From the NCBI GenBank assembly GCA_904391645.1, contig CAJFMJ010000004.1, positions 1-36,580 of the forward strand: a DNA stretch of 36,580 nucleotides, in the 5' to 3' direction. The first letter of the stretch is position 1, and each line of letters opens with the position of its first letter. Positions 7,810 to 16,711 of this stretch are shown here, piece after piece. The DNA is from an uncultured Neglectibacter sp. (GTDB lineage: Bacteria; Bacillota; Clostridia; Oscillospirales; Acutalibacteraceae). The notes beneath the pieces were generated by a model that saw only the letters and a program-made list of their open reading frames with translations, was not told the origin of the DNA and made no database searches. The translations under genes were made by a program, and so were the position numbers.

Positions 7810-10800
7810 GGCGATCTCCTCCTTTCCCCAAAGCTTCCTCCATTTGGAGCAGCGCCTCCTGGGAGGTGGTCTTGTCCTGCTCCACGTCCTTCTCGTCAAA
7901 CTCCTTGCCGCACACCGGGCTGTAGGCGCACCAGCGGCAGGGGATTTTGTTCTTCCGGTTGGGGGCGGCCTCCACCCGGCCGGAAAGCAGCTCCTCCCCC
8001 ATGGTGGCAATCAGCCGTTTGGAGTAGGCCAGCACCGTTTTCAGCTGGTCCCCATCCAGGGCCGAGCTGAACCGCCCCAGGCTGCCGTCCTTATTCAAGG
8101 ACGCGGGGATAAACCGCCCCTTGGCCCCGGCCTCCATGGCCTGGATGATCTCCTGGTCGCTTAACACCAGGCCGCTCATCTTCAGCTGCTTGTCCGCCTC
8201 CGCCTTGATCTTGTCCTCGCCGGTGCCCCGGTCCACAGACACAGAGGGCTCCGCCGCAGGCATATACAGGATCCCTGCGGGGAACTCCTGGCCGTTTTCC
8301 ACCAAGGCTGCCAAGTACACCAGCATCTGCATATTCAGGCCGTACAGGGCATCCGCCAGCCGGAAGGTCTTTCGACCGGTCTTGTAGTCGATGATCCGCA
8401 CAAAGCGCTTGCCTTGGGGGTCCACATACAGGTCCACCCGGTCAATGGTGCCCCCCACGGTGACTTTTCCCTTGGCGGTGGGGATCTCCAAGGGCAGGGC
8501 GTCCTTTCCATAGCCCAATCCCCACTCCAAGTGCTGGGGCACAAACTGGCTTTGGGCAAGCTCCTCCTCCACGTGGCGGATCAGCTTGCAGGCCGACTGG
8601 CACAGCCGGGAAAGCCGATACTTTTCCCGGCCGGAGAGCAGCCCCAGGCCGCCCATGTTCTCCTGGGCGTACTCCTGGATCAGCCCGGACACCCGCTCCT
8701 CCAGCTCCTCCTCGGTCCACCCGGCCCGCACCTGGGCCGGCTCCCGGAAGATCCGCTCAAACAGGAAGTGCATCAAGGTGCCGTACTGAAGCACGTCCAC
8801 CTCTGCAGGACGGCGCTCCCTGGCATTTAAGCCATACCGGCAAAAGTACTGGAAGGGGCACTGATGGTACACCTCCACCTGGGTGGGGGAAAGGAAGGGG
8901 CGTTTCCCAAAAAGTTCCTGGGCCAGGGCAGAGTCTTCCAGCTGCTCCTCTCCCCGGCCTGCGGCCCGCTCCAAGGCCTCCACCCGGCCCCGGTAGGCAG
9001 GGTCGCCCTCGAACAGCTGCCGCAAAGCCCCAGAGGCGCTGTCAGTCTGGTTGAACCGAGCGGCCATCCGGGAGAAAGCCGCCTCCTTGGAGTTGGCAAA
9101 ATAAACGTCCGGCAAGTCCCGCAGTGGCCGCAAGGTGGGGAAGATCCCCAGCAGGGCGGTCACCAGCTCGCTGGGCTCTTTGTCCTCCCCGTCGGCGGTG
9201 CGGGGCCAGCTGACATACAGCCGCTGGGAGGGGGCACAGGCCACCGAATAGGCCAGGTACCGCTCCTCGATGGCCCGCTGCTCCAGGGGGTCGCCCAGGG
9301 GCAGCTCCCGGGCAATTAGCTCCCGGCGCTCGGCATCGGAGAACACGCCGCTGGACTTGGGGGCCAGGGGGAACTCCCCTTGGGCCGCGCCGATCAAAAA
9401 CGCCGCCCGGGGGGAGGACTGCCGCACCTGTTCCGCGGTGCCGAAGATCACCTGGTCCACGGTTTGGGGGATCTCCGACACGTCCTCCCCAGCGATGACC
9501 TCCTTTAACAGCTGGTAATACCGTTCCCGAGGAAGGGGACGGTCCCCTAAAATGGCCCGCATCTGGTCCAGGATCTCCATGAGCAGATCCCACACCCGCA
9601 GCTGCTTCTTCGCCAGGGCATCCTCCCCGGCCTCTTCCAAAGCCAGACAATAGGCCGGCAGGTTTTCCTCCATGCCATAGGCCATCAGCATCATGTAGGC
9701 TGCCTGGGAGATCCCACTGCCGGTGGCGTCCTTTGTCCGGGCGGCAAAACGCTCCAAGGGGCCGATGAGCCTCTGGCGCAGCTGGTTCAGCCGGGCAAGC
9801 TCCTGGGTGTCCTCCGGGGCAAACTCCCTGCCAAACCCCTGGGGGTGGCGGACAAATTCCTGCCGCCACCCGGTGCCGCCGATCTTCCACAGGTAGGCGT
9901 AATTCTCCAAGCTGGAGATCTCCTCGGCGGTAAACCCGGAAACACCGGTCTTCAGCATTTCCAGCAAAGCCTCTGTTGGGTAGCCCCCCAGCACCGCCTC
10001 AAAGGCGCCCAGCACAAACCGGGTCACCGGCTCCCCGTCCACCCGGGCGGGCTGGGATACAAAACAGGGGATGTCCCGCTTTTTCAGGGCGGCGTCCAGG
10101 CAGCCGTAATAGCGCTCCGGGCTGCGGCAGATGATGGAGAAATCCCGGTAGCGCCAGCCCTCCTGGGTCACCAGGCGGCGGATGGTGGCCGCCACGAACT
10201 CCGCTTCCTCGTAAGGGTCACGGGCCTCAAACACGGTGATGCCCTCATGGTCCGGGGAGGTCATGGTTTCCCCAGCGCAAAACAGCTGGGCTTCCACCAG
10301 CTTCAAATTCTCGTTTTGGAACCTGGGCGCCCCGGTGAGCATCACCGGCGGCTGGACACTGACCCCATTTTCCGCCGCGGCGGCAGAAAGGCGGTGGAGG
10401 GTGCGGTCCACCAAGGCAAACAGCCCTGTGCCGGTGTGATCCAGACCGTCGGTGCACAGAGAAACGATCACCTGATCCGCCCGGCGCATGATCTGGGTGA
10501 GAACGGCCACCTCCTGGGCGGTAAAGCCCTCAAAGGAGTCCACCGCCACGGTGCACCCCTCAAAAAAGCTGCTGGTTTCCAAAGCCTGGGAGAGCCTTGT
10601 CAAGTCATCTCGGGAATCCAGGTAGGAGGCAGCCACCAGCGCGTCGTATGTATGGTACAGCAGGGAGAGCTCCGAGAGTTTTTTCCCCAGGCCGCTGCCG
10701 CCCAAGTCCCGGGCGGTATGGCCCAGTTCCTCCGGGGAGATGCCGCACATCTTCATTTCGTTCACCGCGGTGAGCATCACGTCGGTGACCCGGCCGCTTT

Positions 10801-11134
10801 TCGCCGCGGCTGCGTAGACCTCCAACCGGTCCTGGCAGGCCTCAATGGCGGAGGCCATCAAGATGCGCCTGCCCCCATCGCTGAGCCTGCGGCCCACGGC
10901 GCCTCCTTCTTTCCGGAACACAGCTTCCGCCAGACGGGTAAAGCTGTACACCGGGATGGCATTTCCCCGCACAGGGCCGGCCAGGCGCAGCATGGCTTTC
11001 TCCGTTTCAAAGGTGTACTGCTCCGGGACGATCATCACCGTGCCCCCAAAACCGGACAGGCTCCTGTCGGCCAACAGGCGGCGCAGGTATTCTGTTTTCC
11101 CGCTGCCTGCTCTTCCCAGGACAAACTGCAGCAT
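7802..11134 (-). CDS. addB: ATP-dependent helicase/deoxyribonuclease subunit B
   Basis: MLQFVLGRAGSGKTEYLRRLLADRS; C-terminal IDYKTGRKTF nuclease motif and Cys positions CPFQYFC / PCRWCAYSPVC typical of the AddB Fe-S nuclease domain. SD GGGGAGGAGAG. Confidence 0.95.
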   Translation of the reverse strand: MLQFVLGRAGSGKTEYLRRLLADRSLSGFGGTVMIVPEQYTFETEKAMLRLAGPVRGNAIPVYSFTRLAEAVFRKEGGAVGRRLSDGGRRILMASAIEACQDRLEVYAAAAKSGRVTDVMLTAVNEMKMCGISPEELGHTARDLGGSGLGKKLSELSLLYHTYDALVAASYLDSRDDLTRLSQALETSSFFEGCTVAVDSFEGFTAQEVAVLTQIMRRADQVIVSLCTDGLDHTGTGLFALVDRTLHRLSAAAAENGVSVQPPVMLTGAPRFQNENLKLVEAQLFCAGETMTSPDHEGITVFEARDPYEEAEFVAATIRRLVTQEGWRYRDFSIICRSPERYYGCLDAALKKRDIPCFVSQPARVDGEPVTRFVLGAFEAVLGGYPTEALLEMLKTGVSGFTAEEISSLENYAYLWKIGGTGWRQEFVRHPQGFGREFAPEDTQELARLNQLRQRLIGPLERFAARTKDATGSGISQAAYMMLMAYGMEENLPAYCLALEEAGEDALAKKQLRVWDLLMEILDQMRAILGDRPLPRERYYQLLKEVIAGEDVSEIPQTVDQVIFGTAEQVRQSSPRAAFLIGAAQGEFPLAPKSSGVFSDAERRELIARELPLGDPLEQRAIEERYLAYSVACAPSQRLYVSWPRTADGEDKEPSELVTALLGIFPTLRPLRDLPDVYFANSKEAAFSRMAARFNQTDSASGALRQLFEGDPAYRGRVEALERAAGRGEEQLEDSALAQELFGKRPFLSPTQVEVYHQCPFQYFCRYGLNARERRPAEVDVLQYGTLMHFLFERIFREPAQVRAGWTEEELEERVSGLIQEYAQENMGGLGLLSGREKYRLSRLCQSACKLIRHVEEELAQSQFVPQHLEWGLGYGKDALPLEIPTAKGKVTVGGTIDRVDLYVDPQGKRFVRIIDYKTGRKTFRLADALYGLNMQMLVYLAALVENGQEFPAGILYMPAAEPSVSVDRGTGEDKIKAEADKQLKMSGLVLSDQEIIQAMEAGAKGRFIPASLNKDGSLGRFSSALDGDQLKTVLAYSKRLIATMGEELLSGRVEAAPNRKNKIPCRWCAYSPVCGKEFDEKDVEQDKTTSQEALLQMEEALGKGGDRHG

Positions 11135-11149
11135 TTCTCTCTCCTCCCC

Positions 11150-11171
11150 CACCTTTCTTGAAGGAAAGGTG
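11150..11171 (-). other. RBS-proximal hairpin in the addB leader
   Basis: Perfect 8-bp stem CACCTTTC-N6-GAAAGGTG directly upstream of the SD. Confidence 0.6.
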
Positions 11172-11251
11172 TCAAAAAACGTGTGCGTGCCCGCACGGGG
11201 CAATTCGCGCTTTCGTACGCTGCGCATACTCACCGCTGGGGCTTAGAAAAG

Positions 11252-11260
11252 ATTATACCA
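11252..11260 (-). promoter_or_regulatory. Putative extended -10 promoter of addBA
   Basis: Minus strand TGGTATAAT, about 120 nt upstream of the addB ATG; no strong -35. Confidence 0.5.
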
Positions 11261-11286
11261 CACTCCCCCTGCCCAGGGAAAGTACA

Positions 11287-11910
11287 TCACTCCCGGAAAA
11301 ATTCCCGCAAAGCCTGCCAAAGCTCCACCGCTTTCCATTTCACCTGGTAGTCCCCCTGGCTTTCCACCACTTCCCGCTCCCCGTCCGGCAGGGTCAGCAG
11401 GGCGTTGTCCTGGCTGGCCGCCGGCAAACACCAGGTGGGGAACACCACACACCACCAGTTTTTCCCCGCACCCTCCCCCAGGGTGACCCGCAGCGTCCGG
11501 TAGCGCCCCGCAGGCAGCCGGAACGAACCGTAATCCCGGGTGGTAAAGTACATTTCGGTCATCTCCGCTTGGGCAGAATAGGAAAAGCCCTGCTCTTCCA
11601 GCACCTTCCGGGCAGTCCCCGTCAGGGACTGCAAATGGGTGCACAGCACAGCGCTGGCCTCTTCCATGGAGGAGGCATCCCCGTACCAGCGGGCGGCCTC
11701 CTCCAGTACGGCATCCCGCACCAACAATTTCACAGCCTGGTCCTCTTCCGAGTCGGAGTTGGCCACCACATGGAGGCGCACCACGTCTTGGGGCAGGGTT
11801 TCGCAAGCAGCGGCAAAGGGAAAAAAGCTGGCGATCACAGCCAGGGCGAACCCACAGGCCATGGCCTTTCCCAACAAGCGTTTGGCAAGAGTATGTTTTT
11901 CAGGGGTCAT
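11287..11910 (-). CDS. spoIIR: Stage II sporulation protein R
   Basis: N-terminal membrane/signal segment, then ETLPQDVVRLHVVANSDSEEDQAVKLLVRDAVLEEA, a SpoIIR signature. Start at MTPEKHTLAK. Confidence 0.9.
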   Translation of the reverse strand: MTPEKHTLAKRLLGKAMACGFALAVIASFFPFAAACETLPQDVVRLHVVANSDSEEDQAVKLLVRDAVLEEAARWYGDASSMEEASAVLCTHLQSLTGTARKVLEEQGFSYSAQAEMTEMYFTTRDYGSFRLPAGRYRTLRVTLGEGAGKNWWCVVFPTWCLPAASQDNALLTLPDGEREVVESQGDYQVKWKAVELWQALREFFRE

Positions 11911-12076
11911 GTTCCAATACCATCCTTTCCAGAAACTGGAGAAAGTATGGGGAGTTTTGGGAGGGCTTATGCATCCCATTTGACAGGGATGCTATAATAA
12001 GGTTCAATGGGCTTGCCTTCCAGGCGGCTTTGGTAAAACCAACTTTTAAACACGGACTTCGAGAAAGGTTGTTTCT

Positions 12077-12916
12077 ATGCTGGATCTACTTTGGGATGCT
12101 GTTTTGGACACGCTGAAAACGCTGCCCTTCCTCTTTGGGGCCTACCTGCTCATTGAGTATTTGGAGCACAAGGCCAGCGAAAAGCTCACCGGGGCCTTAA
12201 AAAAACTGGGGCCCTTGGGCCCGGTGGGAGGCGCCTTGCTGGGGCTGGTGCCCCAATGCGGGTTCTCCGTGGCAGCAGCCAACTTCTACGCAGGCCGGCT
12301 CATCACCCCCGGAACCTTGGTGGCAGTCTTCCTGGCCACCAGCGACGAGGCCCTGCCCATTTTGATCTCCCAGCCAGGGGCGCTGCCCGACCTCGCCCTG
12401 CTGCTGGGGGTGAAGCTGGTGGCAGGGTGTGTGTTCGGCGTGCTGGTGGATGTGCTCTGGAAGCACCTGCCCCACAGCGATCCGGACCACCCCTTTGAAG
12501 ACCTCTGCCACGACTGCGGCTGCGAAGAACACGGGATCTTCCGCTCGGCCCTGGTGCACACCCTGCGGATCGCCCTGTTCCTGCTGCTCATCAACCTGGT
12601 GCTGGGCACCGCCATCCACTTTGTGGGGGAGGACCGCATCTCCCAGGTGCTGCTTTCCGGCAGCGTGCTGCAGCCCTTTGTGGCCGGGCTCATTGGCTTT
12701 ATTCCCAACTGCGCCGCTTCGGTGATCCTCACCGAGCTGTACCTGTCCGGCTCCCTGTCCTTTGGGGCGGTGGTGGCCGGGCTGTGCACCGGCGCAGGGC
12801 TGGGGCTGGCAGTGCTGTTCAAGTACAACCACCACTGGAAGGAAAACCTCCTTCTGGCAGGGCTCCTCTACGCATCCGCTGTGATCACCGGGTTGGTGTG
12901 CGGGTTTGTTTTTTAA
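12077..12916 (+). CDS. Putative 10-TM heavy-metal/arsenic efflux permease (ArsP_2-like)
   Basis: Hydrophobic protein with paired LVPQCGFS / FIPNCAAS motifs and a central DHPFEDLCHDCGCEEHGIF Cys/His loop, as in the ArsP_2 (putative 10TM heavy-metal exporter) family. Confidence 0.72.
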   Translation: MLDLLWDAVLDTLKTLPFLFGAYLLIEYLEHKASEKLTGALKKLGPLGPVGGALLGLVPQCGFSVAAANFYAGRLITPGTLVAVFLATSDEALPILISQPGALPDLALLLGVKLVAGCVFGVLVDVLWKHLPHSDPDHPFEDLCHDCGCEEHGIFRSALVHTLRIALFLLLINLVLGTAIHFVGEDRISQVLLSGSVLQPFVAGLIGFIPNCAASVILTELYLSGSLSFGAVVAGLCTGAGLGLAVLFKYNHHWKENLLLAGLLYASAVITGLVCGFVF

Positions 12917-12983
12917 CAGGGATCAGAGAAAAAGTTGATAAATCCCCCTTATCCTATTCCCCATGAAAAAGGAGGGAACCGCC

Positions 12984-13652
12984 ATGTACAAGATCTTAGT
13001 GGCCGACGACGAAGCGGACATTGTCCACTTGCTGACCGACCTGTTCACCCGCCAAGGGTACCAGGTGCTGCCGGCCTATGGAGGGGAAGAAGCATTGGCG
13101 CTTTGTTCCCAAAAGCCGGACCTGATCCTGCTGGACGTGAATATGCCCGATATGGATGGGTTTTCCCTGTGCAAACAGGTCCGGGATTTCGTCAACTGCC
13201 CTATCCTGTTCCTCACCGCCCGCATTGAAGACGCGGACAAGGTGCGGGGGTTTGCCGCCGGCGGGGACGATTACGTTTTAAAGCCCTTTTCCTCCCAGGA
13301 GCTTTTGGCCCGGGTGGGGGCCCACCTGCGCCGGGAGGAACGCCGCCAGGGCCAGGCCCAAGTGAAATTTGACCAGGGGCTGGTCATCGACTACGGCGCC
13401 CGGTGCGTTTACCAAAACGGGGAACCGGTCCACCTGGCCAAAAAGGAATTTGATATTGTGGAGCTTTTATCCATGCATCCCTCCCAGGTGTTCGACCGGG
13501 AGCGGATCTATGAATCCGTGTGGGGATACGACAGCGAAGGCGACAGCTCGGTGGTAGCGGAACACATCCGGCGGGTCCGGGCGAAATTCTCCGCGGCCGG
13601 CTGCGGCGAGCGGATTGTCACCGTTTGGGGCGTGGGATACAAATGGCAATGA
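12984..13652 (+). CDS. OmpR/PhoB-family response regulator
   Basis: MYKILVADDEADIVHLLTDLF receiver domain with DLILLDVNMPDMDG, then a winged-helix C-terminus (RERIYESVWGYDSEGDSSVVAEHIRRVRAKF). SD AAAGGAGG. Confidence 0.93.
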   Translation: MYKILVADDEADIVHLLTDLFTRQGYQVLPAYGGEEALALCSQKPDLILLDVNMPDMDGFSLCKQVRDFVNCPILFLTARIEDADKVRGFAAGGDDYVLKPFSSQELLARVGAHLRREERRQGQAQVKFDQGLVIDYGARCVYQNGEPVHLAKKEFDIVELLSMHPSQVFDRERIYESVWGYDSEGDSSVVAEHIRRVRAKFSAAGCGERIVTVWGVGYKWQ

Positions 13653-14935
13653 AAAACCCTTTCAAAAACCGGCAGGGCCTTTTCTGGCACAAAAAGCTCT
13701 CCCTACGGTGCGCCTTGGTGATCACCACGGTGCTCTGCGCCATAGGGGGCACCACCTTGGCCCTGGTGGAAAGCTTTGCCATGGAAACCGCCCGGGATGC
13801 CCTTTACTACCAGTACATCACCCCCTACTTTGCCGACCGGGACTCCTTGGGGGAATACTACGTTTTTTCCGAAGATGGCAAGACCCTCTACGTGCAGAGC
13901 AGTATGCCATACGCCTATGTGGACCCTGACACAGGGGAAATCTACCCCATTGAAACCACCGACCCCAACCGGTTTATCCCCGCAGGGCCGCTGCGCTTTT
14001 TCTACAGCCATGTGAGCGTCCTTGCCGTTGGTTCCATTGTGCTCACCATTTTGCTGGCCTTTCTGGTGGATGCTTGGTGGTTCTACCGTTGGAAGATCAA
14101 AAAACCCCTGGCTATTTTGAACGCGGCCTCCCAAAAGATCGCCCAGAACGACTTGGATTTCCAAGTCGCCGTGCCCACGGGTGACGAACTGGGCAAGCTG
14201 TGCCAGTCCTTCGAAACCATGCGCGCCTCCCTGGAGGAAAACAACCGCTCCCTGTGGGCCGCGGTGGAAGAGCGCAAGCGGTTAAACGCAGCCTTTTCCC
14301 ACGACCTGCGCACCCCCTTGACGGTGCTGCAAGGGTACAGCGACCTGCTGCTGGACGCCCTTCCTTCCGGGGACCTGTCCCCGGAAAAGACGGTGGACAC
14401 CGTCTTGACCATGCAGCGCAGCCTCACCAGGCTACAGCGCTATGTGGAGAGCATGAATTCCCTCCAGCGGCTGGAAGACCTGGAGCCCCAGAAAAGCACA
14501 GTCCCGTTTTCCACCCTGTGCGCCCAGCTGGAAGAAACCGGGAAGATCCTCCGTAAAGAGCAGGGGTTCCACTTTGCAAGCCGAGGGGAAGGGAACGTTT
14601 TTTTGGACAGTGAGCTGCTGTTCCAAGTGTATGAAAACCTTCTCTCCAACGCGGGCCGGTACGCAAAAGGGAACATCTGGGTCACTGCGGAAAGGGAAGG
14701 CACGACCTTGTCCCTCACAGTGGCCGACGACGGCCCAGGGTTCCCTCCAGCGGCTTTGAAACGGGCCGCCGAGCCCTACTACCGGGCAGACCGTTCCCCA
14801 AACCCGGAAGGGGAGCTTCACTTTGGGTTGGGGCTGTACCTGTGCCGCGTGCTCTGCCAAAAACACGGCGGCAGCCTGGAGATCGGCAATGCCCCAGAGG
14901 GTGGCGCCCGGATTACCGCACGGTTTTCCGTCTAA
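13649..14935 (+). CDS. Sensor histidine kinase
   Basis: Two TM segments, HAMP-like region, H-box AFSHDLRTPLTVLQGYSDLL, N/G boxes ENLLSNAGRYA and VADDGPGFPP. ATG overlaps the RR stop codon (ATGA). Confidence 0.93.
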   Translation: MKNPFKNRQGLFWHKKLSLRCALVITTVLCAIGGTTLALVESFAMETARDALYYQYITPYFADRDSLGEYYVFSEDGKTLYVQSSMPYAYVDPDTGEIYPIETTDPNRFIPAGPLRFFYSHVSVLAVGSIVLTILLAFLVDAWWFYRWKIKKPLAILNAASQKIAQNDLDFQVAVPTGDELGKLCQSFETMRASLEENNRSLWAAVEERKRLNAAFSHDLRTPLTVLQGYSDLLLDALPSGDLSPEKTVDTVLTMQRSLTRLQRYVESMNSLQRLEDLEPQKSTVPFSTLCAQLEETGKILRKEQGFHFASRGEGNVFLDSELLFQVYENLLSNAGRYAKGNIWVTAEREGTTLSLTVADDGPGFPPAALKRAAEPYYRADRSPNPEGELHFGLGLYLCRVLCQKHGGSLEIGNAPEGGARITARFSV

Positions 14936-14948
14936 TTGTAGAAACGCA

Positions 14949-14990
14949 AAAGTGGCCGTTGCCTCTTGCAACAGCCACTTTCTTTTTATA
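14949..14990. terminator. Bidirectional terminator between the HK and SdpI-like genes
   Basis: AAAGTGGC...GCCACTTT with inner GTTGC/GCAAC, followed by TCTTTTT. Confidence 0.8.
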
Positions 14991-15681
14991 CATGATCCGT
15001 TTTTCCGGACTGTTCTTTCAGCCCTTCCCTGCGAGCATACACAATAGAGGCAACTGCCGCCGCCCCCACCGACAGGATAAACACTGCAAACATCCCGGCG
15101 GGGGGCAAAAACATCCCCACCAAGCACAGGACCCCTGCCACCACAAAGGCCTTTCCTCCAAAGCGCTGGCTCTTCTCCCACACGGCGTCGCTTTGCAGGG
15201 TCCACTTGGTGCGCACGCCGATCCAGTAGTTCCGCTTCAACCGGGGCATCAGAGCACCGGCAACGATTAGAAACACTGGGATCATCCCCAGCAGCCACCG
15301 GATGCTGCCTTCCGGCATCTTCCCCAGGTCCTCCACCTTGGCCCAGGAGGTGTAGAGGAAAAAGGCGGTCATGGCGTCGAACACCAAAAGGCCCACCGCG
15401 CCGATGATCAGCGTCGCCTTCAGCCCCTTTTGGGCGTCCTCCTTCTTGGAACGAGAGGCGCCCCAGGCTACCAACAGCATCAGCGCCCCAAAGGCAAAGG
15501 TTATCCCCGGCAAAACGAAACACTCATACTTGCTGCCCCAGCGGTCCACCTGGCCGGAAACGCCATAGTGGGCGGGGATGGTATCTGGCAGGAACCACCC
15601 CACCATCACAGCGGTTGCCACCAAAGGGGCCAGGCACAATGCCCCGTAGAGCAGCCCCCAGCCCAGCTTTTTCCCTTTCAT
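14986..15681 (-). CDS. SdpI/DUF1648 family membrane protein
   Basis: Five to six TM segments; DTIPAHYGVSGQVDRWGSK (DUF1648) and NYWIGVRTKWTLQSDAVWEKSQRFGGKAF (SdpI motif). Start at MKGKKLGWGL. Confidence 0.85.
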   Translation of the reverse strand: MKGKKLGWGLLYGALCLAPLVATAVMVGWFLPDTIPAHYGVSGQVDRWGSKYECFVLPGITFAFGALMLLVAWGASRSKKEDAQKGLKATLIIGAVGLLVFDAMTAFFLYTSWAKVEDLGKMPEGSIRWLLGMIPVFLIVAGALMPRLKRNYWIGVRTKWTLQSDAVWEKSQRFGGKAFVVAGVLCLVGMFLPPAGMFAVFILSVGAAAVASIVYARREGLKEQSGKTDHV

Positions 15682-15746
15682 AAAGCTGCCTCCTCTCTTT
15701 GGCCATATTCTATCCCCTGGCTTCTCCAAAGTCAACCAGGGGCAAC

Positions 15747-15773
15747 AAAAAAGCCGGGGAAAACCCCCGGCTT
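15747..15773 (-). terminator. Terminator downstream of ispE
   Basis: Minus strand AAGCCGGGG-N5-CCCCGGCTT continuing into TTTTTT. Confidence 0.8.
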
Positions 15774-15785
15774 GCAAGCGCCCAT

Positions 15786-16652
15786 TTACTTGTCTGCGTG
15801 CTCCCAGCCATAGGGTAAGGGCCTTGCCAAATACAGCCTTCCCTTGCCTTCCAGCTGCTGCATACACTCCCGGGCGGTGACTTCCGAGTCGAAAATGCCG
15901 AACACCGCCGAACCACTGCCAGTCATGCTGGAGCCAAAGGCGCCAGCGTTTTGCATCACCCGCTTGATCTCCCGCACCTGCTGGAGCTTCATGGTTTCGT
16001 CGAACCGGTTAGCCACCGCCTCACCGATCCGCCGCAAGTCCCCACCGGAGAGCAGGGACACCATCTTCTCAGTGGCCTGTGTCCGGGAAATGGGGAACTG
16101 GTCGATCAGTGCGTAGGCACGGGGGGTGCTCATCCCTGCGGGGGGCTTGCACACCACCAGCCAACAGTCCGGCAAAGGGGACACTTTCTGCACCTGTTCC
16201 CCAATGCCTTGGCAGCGGCAGGTGCCGCCCACCACGCAGAAGGGCACATCGGCCCCTACCCGCGCCCCCAGGGTCACCAAGGTTTCCAAAGGCAGGTTGG
16301 TTTTGAACATCTGGTTCAAGCCGTGGAGCACAGCCGCCGCGTCGGCGCTGCCGCCGCCCATTCCCGCCCGGCTGGGTACATACTTGCGGATGTTGATGGC
16401 CAGCCCTTGGCCAGTGATGCCGCAATGCTCGAAAAAATACTGGGCCGCCCGGAACGCTGTGTTTTTGGTATCCACCGGAAGGTACTCCCGGTTGCAGAAC
16501 AGCCGGATGCCCGGCTTGTTGATCTTCTTGATCTCCACCTCGTCCCACACGGAGATGGTCTGCATCACCGTGTCCAAGGTGTGATATCCATCTTCCCGGC
16601 GCCCTGTGACATCCAGGGTCAAATTGATTTTGGCATATGCTTTCAGTTTCAT
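15786..16652 (-). CDS. ispE: 4-diphosphocytidyl-2-C-methyl-D-erythritol kinase
   Basis: MKLKAYAKINLTLDVTGRREDGYHTLDTVMQ and VPSRAGMGGGSADAAAVLHGLN (GHMP kinase motif). Confidence 0.95.
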   Translation of the reverse strand: MKLKAYAKINLTLDVTGRREDGYHTLDTVMQTISVWDEVEIKKINKPGIRLFCNREYLPVDTKNTAFRAAQYFFEHCGITGQGLAINIRKYVPSRAGMGGGSADAAAVLHGLNQMFKTNLPLETLVTLGARVGADVPFCVVGGTCRCQGIGEQVQKVSPLPDCWLVVCKPPAGMSTPRAYALIDQFPISRTQATEKMVSLLSGGDLRRIGEAVANRFDETMKLQQVREIKRVMQNAGAFGSSMTGSGSAVFGIFDSEVTARECMQQLEGKGRLYLARPLPYGWEHADK

Positions 16653-16711
16653 GGGTCTTTCTGTCCTATCCTCCGAGTAAGGCCGGATGTATTTGTCCGT
16701 ATTTTCGGACA

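Noticed and set aside
4117-11161. Series of long + strand ORFs (4117..5256, 5419..6243, 6256..7389, 7220..8164, 9845..11161)
   Set aside because: All are antisense to addA/addB, which have unmistakable motifs. The His/Gln/Gly/Pro/Arg-rich composition is typical of shadow frames in high-GC genes.
11980-11998. TTGACA...TATAAT upstream of the ArsP_2-like gene read as one promoter
   Set aside because: The hexamers are only 7 nt apart, so they cannot be a single -35/-10 pair. TTGACA would need the weaker TTCAAT at 12003 as its -10.
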